A DNA stretch of 54,072 bases from Pseudofrankia saprophytica (lineage in GTDB: Bacteria; Actinomycetota; Actinomycetes; Frankiales; Frankiaceae). Shown here in pieces: positions 34,495 to 42,005 of this stretch; positions within the stretch are counted from its first letter, which is position 1, and every line of letters starts with the position of its first letter. The stretch spans positions 997,616 to 1,051,687 of the forward strand of contig NZ_KI912267.1 of assembly GCF_000235425.2 (NCBI RefSeq). Reading direction: 5' to 3'. Position numbers and translations under genes: made by a program. A model generated the notes under the pieces. The model saw only the letters and a list, made by a program, of their open reading frames with translations, did not search any database and had not been told where the DNA came from.

Positions 34495-34860
34495 CTAGTG
34501 GAAGGAGTCACCGCAGGCGCAGGAGCCCTGGGCGTTGGGGTTGTCGATCGTGAAGCCCTGCTTCTCGATGGTGTCGACGAAGTCGATGGTGGCGCCGCCC
34601 AGGTACGGGGAGCTCATCCGGTCGACCGTGACCTTGACACCGGAGAAGTCGAGCACGGTGTCTCCGTCGAGCTGGCGCTCGTCGAAGAACAGCTGGTAGC
34701 GCATGCCAGAGCAGCCGCCGGGCTGTACGGCGATGCGCAGAGCCAGGTCGTCGCGGCCCTCCTGCTCGAGCAGGGACTTCACCTTGCTAGCGGCCAGGTC
34801 GGTGAGGAGGACCTGGCTGGGCCGGGTCTGGGTGTCCGTCGTCGTGTCCTGGACGGTCAT
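34495..34860 (-). CDS. erpA: iron-sulfur cluster insertion protein (HesB/IscA family)
   Basis: 121-residue A-type carrier that delivers Fe-S clusters to target enzymes. The three conserved cysteines are in QPGGCSGMRYQ and in GSCACGDSF near the C-terminus. VLLTDLAASKVKSLLEQEG is the usual first helix. ATG 34860 follows GGAG; the frame open to 35019 has no family support. Likely clients in this window include NadA (4Fe-4S) and the Rieske subunit, though that is inference. The ErpA name is used because of gene order next to adoK; IscA-like would be equally fair. Confidence 0.92.
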   Translation of the reverse strand: MTVQDTTTDTQTRPSQVLLTDLAASKVKSLLEQEGRDDLALRIAVQPGGCSGMRYQLFFDERQLDGDTVLDFSGVKVTVDRMSSPYLGGATIDFVDTIEKQGFTIDNPNAQGSCACGDSFH

Positions 34861-35587
34861 AGGGGCTGCTCCTGCCCTTCGGAAAGTGCCTACGGGTGCG
34901 CCGCGGGATCCGTACGACCGGGCCGTGTCGGCGCCCTCCACACAGCTCGGCCGGTCCCATCCGGCAACGGTGCCGCCGGTTGGTTCGGCCGAGGTGTGAC
35001 GTACGCCGCGTCGACGCACACCGTGTCACTGGTGTCATGTCCTCAGCGCTCAACAACCGCGGCCCGGTTCCGCTTCCCATCGTAGCTACCGGCCGGTGCG
35101 CCGGCCACGACGTCACCCTTCTCCGGGCATGCCTCCCAGGCTGTGGGCCCGCGGTGCCAGTGCCAACGGGGCAGGCGTTCCCAGCCAGTCCACCCGGAGC
35201 GGGTCACCCTAGTGACCCATCTCACTCGGGTCGAACGTCTCTTCCGCGACCGGGCCGCCGGACCCGCTGACGCCCGCGCACGGCACGAACAGGCGAGCCC
35301 GCGGCGGCCCGCGGCCCGGCAGAACTGTCGGGAAGGTGACCGCGGGGCGACTCCGCGACAAACCACGCATGGCCCGCAGACCGCAGTTAGTGTCTCGTCG
35401 ACCATTAATGAGTTAGAGTCTCTTCGACCATATGTCGACCGACCTCCCCACAGAACGCGCCAGAGCCAGCCCGGTGTCCCGCCCCACGAGCCCCGAACGT
35501 CCAGGGCCGAGGGGCGTCCCAGGGGCCGGCGAGGGCCGGCCGGTGGGGGCGTCCTCGTACACGGCGCACCGCCCAAGGGGGCCTGCC
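34861..35587. other. divergent intergenic region, erpA / nadA
   Basis: 727 bases. Open frames on both strands show no family resemblance. The only pattern recognised is the 21-base direct repeat at 35385-35431 listed separately. The frame of nadA is open from 35432, but the first part is Pro/Arg-rich and not NadA-like. Confidence 0.55.
35385..35431. promoter_or_regulatory. 21-base direct repeat upstream of nadA, candidate operator
   Basis: AGTTAGTGTCTCGTCGACCAT (35385-35405, 19 of 21 positions shared) recurs at 35411-35431 with a 26-base period. The flanking ATTAATG and CATATG are AT-rich for this genome. NAD synthesis genes are commonly repressed by NAD-sensing regulators (NrtR, NadR, NiaR). 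Which one would act here is unknown. Confidence 0.5.
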
Positions 35588-36778
35588 ATGACGACCAACC
35601 CGACTCTGGAACGCCTCGGTGTGACCCCGTCACCGCTGGCCCTGCTCCTGCTCGGCCACGGGACCGACGCCGACAGCGAACGCGGCGTCGACTGCCCCGG
35701 CGCGCTGCCCGCGGCGGCCGACCCGGCGCTGGCCGAGCGGGCCGCCGCGGCGAAGGCGGCACTGGGCGAGAAGGTCTTCGTCCTCGGCCACCACTACCAG
35801 CGCGACGACGTGATCGCGTTCGCGGACGTCACCGGCGACTCGTTCAAGCTCGCCCAGCAGGCCGCGGCCCGGCCCGAGGCCGAGCACATCGTGTTCTGTG
35901 GCGTGCACTTCATGGCCGAGAGTGCCGACATCCTGACCGCGCCGCACCAAGGGGTGATCCTCCCGGACCTGGCGGCGGGCTGCTCGATGGCCGACATGGC
36001 CACCGCCGAGCAGGTCGAACAGGCCTGGGACGACCTGCTCGACGCGGGCGCGGCCGAGGGCACCGTGCCGGTGACCTACATGAACTCCTCAGCCGCGATC
36101 AAAGCGTTCACGGGCCGCCACGGCGGCACGGTCTGCACGTCGTCGAATGCTCGACGCGCGCTCGACTGGGCGTTCGGCCCCGAGCGCGGCGGCCAGCGCG
36201 TGCTGTTCCTGCCCGACCAGCACCTGGGCCGCAACACCGCGGTCGGTGAGCTCGGGTTGACCGAGGCGGACTGCGTCGTCTACGACCCGCGCCGCCCGAA
36301 CGGGGGCCTCACCCCCGCTCAGCTGCGGGACGCGAAGATGATCCTCTGGCGGGGCCACTGCTCGGTGCACGGCCGGTTCAGCCGCGACTGCGTCGACGAG
36401 GTACGGGCGCGGGTCCCTGGGGTAAGTGTTCTGGTACACCCCGAATGCAAGCGCGAGGTGGTGACCGCCGCCGACCTGGTCGGATCGACGGAGTACATCA
36501 TCAAGGTGGTGGACGCGGCCCCGGCCGGTTCCTCGTTCGCGATCGGCACCGAGCTCAACCTGGTGCAGCGGCTCGCGAACCGCCACCCTGACAAGAACAT
36601 CGTCTTCCTGGACCGCACCGTGTGCTTCTGCTCCACAATGAACCGCATCGACATGCCACACCTCGTGTGGGCGCTGGAGTCCCTCGTCCGCGGCGAGCCG
36701 GTCAACCGGATCACGGTCGCACCGGACGTGGCCACCTATGCCCGAAAGGCCCTCGACCAGATGTTGGCTCTCCCGTAA
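35588..36778 (+). CDS. nadA: quinolinate synthase
   Basis: 396-residue 4Fe-4S enzyme that condenses iminoaspartate with dihydroxyacetone phosphate to quinolinate in de novo NAD synthesis. Family motifs are VFVLGHHYQRDDVIAFAD, IVFCGVHFMAESADIL (first cluster Cys), MNSSAAIKAFTG, FLPDQHLGRNT, GHCSVHGRF (second Cys region), HPECKREVV and a late CFCSTM. ATG 35588 follows AAGGGG. Its stop overlaps the next start (TAATG). nadB and nadC, its usual partners, are not next to it; they must be elsewhere or replaced. Confidence 0.95.
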   Translation: MTTNPTLERLGVTPSPLALLLLGHGTDADSERGVDCPGALPAAADPALAERAAAAKAALGEKVFVLGHHYQRDDVIAFADVTGDSFKLAQQAAARPEAEHIVFCGVHFMAESADILTAPHQGVILPDLAAGCSMADMATAEQVEQAWDDLLDAGAAEGTVPVTYMNSSAAIKAFTGRHGGTVCTSSNARRALDWAFGPERGGQRVLFLPDQHLGRNTAVGELGLTEADCVVYDPRRPNGGLTPAQLRDAKMILWRGHCSVHGRFSRDCVDEVRARVPGVSVLVHPECKREVVTAADLVGSTEYIIKVVDAAPAGSSFAIGTELNLVQRLANRHPDKNIVFLDRTVCFCSTMNRIDMPHLVWALESLVRGEPVNRITVAPDVATYARKALDQMLALP

Positions 36779-37401
36779 TGGCCATGATCGGCCTCAGAAA
36801 GCGGTCGCGCGACACCGCGCCGGAGGACTCCGGCGCGGAGGTCGAGGTCGACGTCGACGAGTACGCCTCTCCGGACGCCCGGATGACGGCCAAGAAGGGC
36901 CGGCCGACGCCGAAACGCTCGGAGGCGCGCGCGGCCCGCTCGACGGTCGGCACCCTCGGCTCGGCGGCGAACACCAAGGAAGGTCGTCAGCGCGACAAGG
37001 GCGACCGCCGCCGCGCGATGGCCGAGCAACGGGCCGCGCTGCGTTCGGGCGACCTGTCGAAGATGCCCGCGCGGGAGCGCGTGCCGGAGCGGGTGCTGGC
37101 CCGCGACATCGTGGACAGCCGGATCAACGCCGGCTCGTTCTTCCTGGTCGCGATCGTCGTCTACTTCATCGGCGGGATCGTGCCGAACGGTTACATCCGG
37201 CTGGTCGCCGTCTACGTGATGATCGTCGGCATCGCCGCGGTGGCCATCGATGGCTTCTTCCTCGTCCGCAAGGTCAGCAGGGCGGTCCAGGAGCGCTACC
37301 CGGACTCACGGGTGAAGGTCAAGGTCTACGCCGTGCAGCGCTCGCTGGTCCCGCGCCGCTGGCGTATGCCACCGCCCCGGGTCGCGCGCGGCGAAAGGTA
37401 G
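36778..37401 (+). CDS. DUF3043 membrane protein
   Basis: 207 residues. The N-terminal 110 residues are charged and cytoplasmic (KKGRPTPKRSEARAAR is the DUF3043 hallmark). Two spans follow: INAGSFFLVAIVVYFIGGIVP and IRLVAVYVMIVGIAAVAIDGFFLV. A basic tail (SRVKVKVYAVQRSLVPRRWR) ends the protein. It overlaps the nadA stop by one base (TAATG), so translation is coupled. DUF3043 is an actinobacterial family without known function. This spot in gene order corresponds to a conserved transmembrane gene near erpA and cobT in mycobacteria. Confidence 0.88.
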   Translation: MAMIGLRKRSRDTAPEDSGAEVEVDVDEYASPDARMTAKKGRPTPKRSEARAARSTVGTLGSAANTKEGRQRDKGDRRRAMAEQRAALRSGDLSKMPARERVPERVLARDIVDSRINAGSFFLVAIVVYFIGGIVPNGYIRLVAVYVMIVGIAAVAIDGFFLVRKVSRAVQERYPDSRVKVKVYAVQRSLVPRRWRMPPPRVARGER

Positions 37402-37477
37402 GGCGGGGCGGGGCACGCGACGCCCCGCGCCCCGCCGTCGAGGTGGAACCGTGAGGTTCGATCGTCTGTACGGGTCC

Positions 37478-37483
37478 TAGAGT
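37478..37483 (+). promoter_or_regulatory. -10 box TAGAGT of a leaderless promoter
   Basis: TAGAGT ends 7 bases before the GTG at 37491. No ribosome-binding site is present. Confidence 0.5.
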
Positions 37484-37490
37484 CGGCGGT

Positions 37491-38453
37491 GTGGAGTATC
37501 GACGCCTAGGGCGCAGCGGCCTGACCGTCAGCCAGATCTCATATGGAAACTGGATCACCCACGGTGACCAGATCGAGGCCGAGCAGGCGATCGCCTGCGT
37601 GCGCGCCGCCTTCGACGAGGGCATCACGACCTTCGACACCGCCGACGTCTACGCCGGCGGACGGGCCGAGACCGTGCTGGGCGAGGCGCTCGCCGGCGTC
37701 CGGCGCGAGTCCTACGAGCTCGCGACCAAGGTCTTCTGGCCGACCGGCCCCGGCCAGAACGACAAGGGCCTGGGCCGCAAGCACATCATCGAGTCGATGA
37801 ACGCCTCGTTGAAGCGGCTGCGCACCGACTACGTCGACCTGTACCAGGCGCATCGCTACGACCCGACGGTGCCGCTCGAGGAGACGCTGCGGGCGTTCGA
37901 CGACCTGGTGCGCGCCGGCAAGACGCTCTACATCGGCGTCTCCGAGTGGTCCGCCGGACAGATCACCGAGGCGGTGCGGCTGGCCGGCGAGATGGGCCTG
38001 GACCGGATCATCTCCAACCAGCCGCAGTACTCGGCGCTCGTACGCACGATCGAGGCCGAGATCGTGCCGGCGTCCGCCAAGGCAGGCGTCTCGCAGATCG
38101 TCTGGTCGCCCATCGCGCAGGGCGTGCTGACCGGCAAGTACCTCCCCGGGCAGCCGCCGCCGCCCGGCAGCCGGGCCACCGGCGGCACCGGCGCCGCCTT
38201 CATCGAGCGGCTGATGGGCGACGACGTGCTGACCGCCGTGCAGAACCTGCGCCCGGTCGCCGACGACGCCGGGCTCTCGCTCGCTCAGCTGGCCGTCGCG
38301 TGGGTGCTGCAGAACGAGAACGTCGCGTCCGCGATCATCGGAGCGTCCCGGCCCGAGCAGGTCCGCGAGAACGTCAAGGCCGCCGGCGTCACCCTCGCCC
38401 CGGAGATCCTCACCCGCATCGACGAGGCCCTCGGCGGCGTCGCCGTACGTTAG
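37491..38453 (+). CDS. aldo/keto reductase (voltage-gated K-channel beta-subunit-like)
   Basis: 320-residue TIM-barrel NADPH reductase. The catalytic tetrad is visible: D and Y in FDTADVYAGGRAE, K in LATKVFWP, H in LYQAHRYDP. NADPH-binding segments are WSPIAQGVLTGKYLPG and SAIIGASRPEQVREN. The sequence MEYRRLGRSGLTVSQISYG and the overall length fit the AKR6/Kv-beta branch, acting on aldehydes or ketones of unknown identity. Leaderless start. It is a single gene between DUF3043 and the TetR gene. Confidence 0.92.
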   Translation: MEYRRLGRSGLTVSQISYGNWITHGDQIEAEQAIACVRAAFDEGITTFDTADVYAGGRAETVLGEALAGVRRESYELATKVFWPTGPGQNDKGLGRKHIIESMNASLKRLRTDYVDLYQAHRYDPTVPLEETLRAFDDLVRAGKTLYIGVSEWSAGQITEAVRLAGEMGLDRIISNQPQYSALVRTIEAEIVPASAKAGVSQIVWSPIAQGVLTGKYLPGQPPPPGSRATGGTGAAFIERLMGDDVLTAVQNLRPVADDAGLSLAQLAVAWVLQNENVASAIIGASRPEQVRENVKAAGVTLAPEILTRIDEALGGVAVR

Positions 38454-38576
38454 CCAGACCTCAACCGTGGTGGCTGGCACCCCAATAGGCCGACTACCAG
38501 GTAGAACCGTGTCGACGCAGACTGCCTATGGGGTCACTCAGCTGACGCGATCTGTGTTCGCCCGGCGGGTGGCGGG

Positions 38577-39200
38577 TCAGGTGGTGAAGGCCCTGGCGAG
38601 TGCCCGCCACGTCGCGTCCAGGTCGGACATGTTGTTGTAGGCGTTGTCCATCTCCAGGATCACCGCCCCGTGCGCCGCGGCGAACAGGGCCTGAGCGACC
38701 CAGGGGTCACCGGTCGCTCGGTAGAACGGCTCGCCCGACCAGTCGTCCAGACCGGGGGTGAGCAGACTCCGGTCGATGCGGCCGGAGGTGGCGAGCCGGT
38801 AGAGGTTGGCGCTCGCGAGCGCGAACCGCCGGTACTCGGCCAGCAGCGCGGCGACGACACCCGCGGGGCTCGCCGCGTCGACGACGGCGTGCAGCGCGTC
38901 GCCCATACCGAACAGGCCGGTCTCGACGAGCGCCACCTCCAGCGCGGGTTTGCCCGGCAGGTGCTTGTAGAGCGACGCCGCCCGAATGCCGATCTCGTCG
39001 CCGAGGCGGCGCATCGTCAACGCGTCCGCTCCCTCCGCCGCGAGCAGCCTGAGGCCGGCGGCGACGATCTCGCGCACCCGCTCCGACCGTTCCGACGGCT
39101 CCGGCCGCACCGCGATCCGGGGCAGCGGCAGCGGCAGCCTGGCCGGCTCCCCGCCGGAACCCACCGCCGTCGCCTCGGCCGAGACCGCGGCCTGGGACAT
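38577..39200 (-). CDS. TetR-family transcriptional repressor
   Basis: 207 residues. The N-terminal helix-turn-helix is in VREIVAAGLRLLAAEGADALTMRRLGDEIGIRAASLYKHLPGKP (about residues 40-85). A ligand-binding helical domain of the WHG type follows. ATG 39200 is preceded by AGGAGG at 9 bases; a GTG at 39212 is too close to that site. Only 32 bases separate it from the F420-type oxidoreductase upstream, and both are read from the operator-rich promoter at 39801-39871, so it most likely represses its own operon. The inducer is unknown but may be a substrate of the neighbouring enzyme. Confidence 0.9.
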   Translation of the reverse strand: MSQAAVSAEATAVGSGGEPARLPLPLPRIAVRPEPSERSERVREIVAAGLRLLAAEGADALTMRRLGDEIGIRAASLYKHLPGKPALEVALVETGLFGMGDALHAVVDAASPAGVVAALLAEYRRFALASANLYRLATSGRIDRSLLTPGLDDWSGEPFYRATGDPWVAQALFAAAHGAVILEMDNAYNNMSDLDATWRALARAFTT

Positions 39201-39232
39201 CAACGGACGCACCTCCTGGGGCGGGCGGACGG

Positions 39233-39781
39233 TCAGGCGATCCGCTCCAGCACGAAGGCCGGGTGGCGGGGGGCGATCGCGGCGAGTTCCTCGTCGGACG
39301 AGTCGGGTCCCACGCCGCCGAAGAAGACGCCGACCTCAGCCTTCCACCGCTTGAGGTAGGCGCGCAGCACCTGGACCTTCTCCTCGTCGGCCAGCTCCGT
39401 GGCCCGGTAGTGGGCCCGGGACCGACCGAGCAGCAGGTGCAGCTCGCCATCGGCCGCCCGCACGTTGCGGACCCACTGCCCGTGTCCGCGCGGTGACACC
39501 AGGTACTCCCGACCATCGAGGACAAGCAGGTTGACGGGGGTGCGCCGCGGCTCACCACTGGTCCGGCCACGCACCTCGAGCACCCGGCTGCCGAGCACGC
39601 TCACCCCGCGCCGGGTGAGGGCCGCGACCAGACGGTTGAAGACCTTGCGGGTGAACGCACCGGGCGCCTGGTAATGCGCCGGGGCACCCGGCGCAGCGGT
39701 ACCGGCGGGCTCGACGGAACCAGTGGAACCGGCGGGCTCGACGGAACCGGCGGACTCGGCGGCGGGCAGGGCCTCGTTCAT
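39233..39781 (-). CDS. F420-type (deazaflavin-dependent) nitroreductase family protein
   Basis: 182 residues of the DUF385/FDOR-A split-barrel family. Residues about 35-180 form the domain: TRKVFNRLVAALTRRG, SRVLEVRGRTSGEPRRTPVNLL, and EYLVSPRGHGQWVRNVRAADGE, a typical F420-binding segment. The first 30 residues are a repetitive Ala/Glu/Ser/Gly linker (AGSVEPAGSTGSVEPAG). ATG 39781 follows GGGAG. The enzyme probably uses reduced F420 to reduce a quinone, nitro compound or other xenobiotic. TetR control fits a detoxification role. Substrate unknown. Confidence 0.88.
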   Translation of the reverse strand: MNEALPAAESAGSVEPAGSTGSVEPAGTAAPGAPAHYQAPGAFTRKVFNRLVAALTRRGVSVLGSRVLEVRGRTSGEPRRTPVNLLVLDGREYLVSPRGHGQWVRNVRAADGELHLLLGRSRAHYRATELADEEKVQVLRAYLKRWKAEVGVFFGGVGPDSSDEELAAIAPRHPAFVLERIA

Positions 39782-39800
39782 GATGACTCCCAAATGGGTA

Positions 39801-39815
39801 GCTAACAGCGTTAGC
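39801..39815. promoter_or_regulatory. TetR operator O1, GCTAAC-AGC-GTTAGC
   Basis: Perfect 6-3-6 inverted repeat between the -10 box and the start codon of the oxidoreductase gene. Bound repressor would block the transcription start. Confidence 0.8.
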
Positions 39816-39818
39816 CCC

Positions 39819-39847
39819 ACTATGGCTAACGCCGTTAGCCTTGTCAA
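39819..39847 (-). promoter_or_regulatory. promoter: -35 TTGACA, 17-base spacer, -10 CATAGT
   Basis: On the minus strand TTGACA (39847-39842) and CATAGT (39824-39819) are 17 bases apart, nearly consensus for the housekeeping sigma factor. It drives the oxidoreductase-TetR operon. Confidence 0.8.
39824..39840. promoter_or_regulatory. TetR operator O2, GGCTAAC-GCC-GTTAGCC
   Basis: Perfect 7-3-7 inverted repeat that fills the whole spacer between -35 and -10. Repressor binding and RNA polymerase binding should exclude each other. Confidence 0.85.
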
Positions 39848-39854
39848 CGGCCGA

Positions 39855-39871
39855 GGCTAACTTAGTTGGCC
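39855..39871. promoter_or_regulatory. TetR operator O3, GGCTAAC-TTA-GTTGGCC
   Basis: Same 7-3-7 layout with one mismatch, upstream of the -35 box. Centres of the three operators are 24 and 31 bases apart. Confidence 0.65.
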
Positions 39872-39937
39872 TCGGCGACCCGGACCTCGCCGACGAGCGG
39901 GCTGACCGCCTCGCGCCGGTAGCTCAGGTCGTCAGGC

Positions 39938-40150
39938 TCAGGTCGTCGGGCGCAGACTCATCGGGCCGTAGACCTTGCGGCCCGCCTCGGACAGCGTGAC
40001 CTGGGTGACGCCGCCCTCGAGCAGCTCGGACCAGGCCTCCCCTATCCAGGTCTCCGCGTCGCCCTGGCTCGGGAACGACTCGGACCCAGACGCCCCGGCC
40101 ACCGTCACCGACGCACCGTCATCACTCTCGTACCGCCAGGTCCAGCTCAC
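39938..40150 (-). CDS. small conserved actinobacterial protein (SWTWRYE family)
   Basis: 70 residues: begins VSWTWRYESDDG, has DAETWIGEAWSELLEGGV in the middle and ends VYGPMSLRPTT. I recall very similar short proteins in Streptomyces and relatives, all without known function. GTG 40150 has GAGGAGG at about 8 bases, better than any other start; the open frame to 40294 is not supported. It is acidic, predicted soluble and single-domain. The preceding 335 bases (40151-40485) hold no recognised gene. Confidence 0.75.
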   Translation of the reverse strand: MSWTWRYESDDGASVTVAGASGSESFPSQGDAETWIGEAWSELLEGGVTQVTLSEAGRKVYGPMSLRPTT

Positions 40151-40485
40151 CCGCGCACCTCCTCGTGAACACGCCACGATCGTCGGCGGCATCCCGCCGT
40201 CCATGTGCCATCCAATCGTCACTGGCCTCGGGCGGGGCGGTCGGGCCAGGATGTGCGCTAGGTCGGTAACGTCGCCGGTCCGCAACGTCGGCACGAATTA
40301 CTTCCGATTGGCTACCGTAGGCGCGGCGCCCCGCCAAACGCCCCGCTCCACCAGCGGCCGTCCGCGGGAGGGCCGGTCGGCGGACCCGGACGGACGCGGC
40401 GGCGAACGGGCCGGCTGGCCGGCGGGCCTCCGGCGCATCGGCACCGTGACGCGCAGGTCAGCATCAGAAGCGGAGGAATGTCCAC
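40151..40485. other. intergenic region
   Basis: 335 bases between divergent small genes. It must carry promoters in both directions. GGAGGA at 40472-40477 is the ribosome site of the rightward gene. Nothing else recognised. Confidence 0.5.
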
Positions 40486-40638
40486 GTGGTCACACAGCTC
40501 GCCGAGGCGGCCCAGCACAGCGACAGCGGGTTCGCCCCCTGGGTCGTGGCGCTCCTCACATTTGGCTCGATCATCGTGCTTGGCATCGTGCTGACGCTCA
40601 TGACGCTCGCGGAGCGCAAGCGCCACCCGCACGTCTGA
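40486..40638 (+). CDS. small single-span membrane protein (50 aa)
   Basis: GTG 40486 lies 8 bases after GGAGGA. The translation starts VVTQLAEAAQHSDSG, has one span (WVVALLTFGSIIVLGIVLTLMTL) and ends ERKRHPHV. The N-out/C-in charge pattern (basic C-terminus) is clear. Similar 45-50-residue membrane proteins occur upstream of genes around cobT/pepA in streptomycetes as I recall. It is 48 bases upstream of the MBL-fold hydrolase on the same strand. An overlapping ATG at 40478 in another frame gives no sensible protein. Confidence 0.65.
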   Translation: MVTQLAEAAQHSDSGFAPWVVALLTFGSIIVLGIVLTLMTLAERKRHPHV

Positions 40639-40686
40639 GCGCGGCCCGGCAGGGTCGCCACCGTCGGGCGGCAGAGAGCGGGAGAA

Positions 40687-41583
40687 GTGCGCGTCACCCT
40701 GCTGGGCACCGGCTCGGCCGACGGCTGGCCGAACCCCTGGTGTGCCTGCCCGTCGTGCGCCTGGGCGCGCGACACCGGCAACGCCCGAGGGCAGACGGGC
40801 GTGCTGCTCGACGATGCCGTGCTGGTCGACATCGGCCCGGATGTGCCGCGCGCCGCGGCCCGGTTCGGAGTCGGGCTGGAGGGCCTGCGTCATCTCCTGG
40901 TCGGGCATGCCCATCCGGACCACGTCGGGCCGGAGGCACTGATGTGGCGATCCTGGAGCACCGCGGCGACCCGCCCGCTCGACGTCGTCGGGCCGCCGGC
41001 GGTGCTCGACGCCATCGCGGCCTTCCTGACCCGCTGGGAGGGAAGGGCGCCCGGCGAGGCCGGCTCGCCCCTGCGCCCCAGGCCCGCCCTGGCCGGCAGC
41101 CCCATCCGGCTCGACGGTCCGGACAAGGACGGGGATGGGGACGGCTACCGGGTGGTTCCGGTGGCGGCGACCCACGGGGACGCCTCGATCGGCCCGGCGG
41201 TGCTCTACGACATCACCGGCCCGGACGGCGCCCGGCTGCTCTATGCCTGCGACACCGGTCCGCTGACCACGGCGACCGTCGAGGCGCTGGCCGGCCGCGC
41301 GTTCGACGTGGCGCTCGTCGAGGAGAACAACGGCGACCGGCCCGGCTTCGGCGACCATCTCGACCTCGCGACGTTCACCACCGACCTCGAGCGGCTCCGG
41401 GCGCGCGACGCCCTGACCGACACCTCGACCGTCGTGGCCGTCCACCTGAGCCACCGCAACCCACCCGGGCCGGCGCTCGCCGAGCGCCTCGCCGCGATCG
41501 GCGTCGATCTGCTCCCGGACGGCGCGGTCCTCGAGGCCACTCCTGGCGGGCGCGCCACCGTGACGCTTCCCGCGTCGGGCTGA
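40687..41583 (+). CDS. MBL-fold metallohydrolase, PhnP-like
   Basis: 298 residues. The opening VTLLGTGSADGWPNPWCACPSC carries the cysteine pair of PhnP-type phosphodiesterases. The metallo-beta-lactamase motif is GHAHPDHVG (about residues 74-82). Further metal ligands are in AATHGDAS, YACDTGP and VHLSHRNPP. PhnP cleaves cyclic phosphate esters; in actinobacteria a related domain is sometimes fused to the cobinamide kinase CobU, which is notable because cobT and cobS lie 5-8 kb away. GTG 40687 follows GGGAGAA. Substrate not determinable. It contains a small Asp/Gly-rich insertion near residue 150. Confidence 0.85.
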   Translation: MRVTLLGTGSADGWPNPWCACPSCAWARDTGNARGQTGVLLDDAVLVDIGPDVPRAAARFGVGLEGLRHLLVGHAHPDHVGPEALMWRSWSTAATRPLDVVGPPAVLDAIAAFLTRWEGRAPGEAGSPLRPRPALAGSPIRLDGPDKDGDGDGYRVVPVAATHGDASIGPAVLYDITGPDGARLLYACDTGPLTTATVEALAGRAFDVALVEENNGDRPGFGDHLDLATFTTDLERLRARDALTDTSTVVAVHLSHRNPPGPALAERLAAIGVDLLPDGAVLEATPGGRATVTLPASG

Positions 41584-41678
41584 GAAGAACCCGGCGAACG
41601 GGAGAAGCCGGGCGGGTCCTTCCGCCCGCCCCGCTGGGCACCGGCGTCCGGATCTGTCGCTGTGGGTACTTCCCTGCC

Positions 41679-41987
41679 GTGACGTGCGGGACTCGCCACG
41701 GCGTCCGTGGCCGCGGCGTTCGCGCGGGACGCGCCCTGGCTGTGCTCATAGGTCTGTGGGCCGGGCTTGGCTGGGTCCCGGCGGACGGCGTCTCCGGTCG
41801 GCTGGCGGTGCTGGTCGGCGTGGTCGCGCTGGTCGTCGTCATCACCGGGCGTTCCGCGCGGTCCCGTCCACCGGCCGCGCGGGCCAGGGCTGCGCGAGCC
41901 AGGTTGGACGCCGTCTCGGCACTCGCGCTCATGCTCGTCGTCATGGCGTCGGCGGCCGCGGCCCTCACCCCACCCAACCTCGGCTGA
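41679..41987 (+). CDS. small two-span membrane protein (hypothetical)
   Basis: 102 residues from GTG 41679. Spans are ALAVLIGLWAGLGWVP with LAVLVGVVALVVVITG, and SALALMLVVMASAAAAL; an Arg/Ala-rich cytoplasmic loop lies between. There is no clear ribosome site, so both start and reality are uncertain. Support comes from the hydrophobic segments in exactly this frame. It lies between the PhnP-like gene and the 3' end of the STAND gene. Confidence 0.45.
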   Translation: MTCGTRHGVRGRGVRAGRALAVLIGLWAGLGWVPADGVSGRLAVLVGVVALVVVITGRSARSRPPAARARAARARLDAVSALALMLVVMASAAAALTPPNLG

Positions 41988-42005
41988 GGCCGGGCCGGGC
42001 CGGGG

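Noticed and set aside
39975-41678. Long plus-strand frame continuing upstream of the small two-span membrane protein
   Set aside because: Most of it is antisense or out of frame with the SWTWRYE-type and PhnP-like genes; only the hydrophobic end from 41679 looks protein-like.
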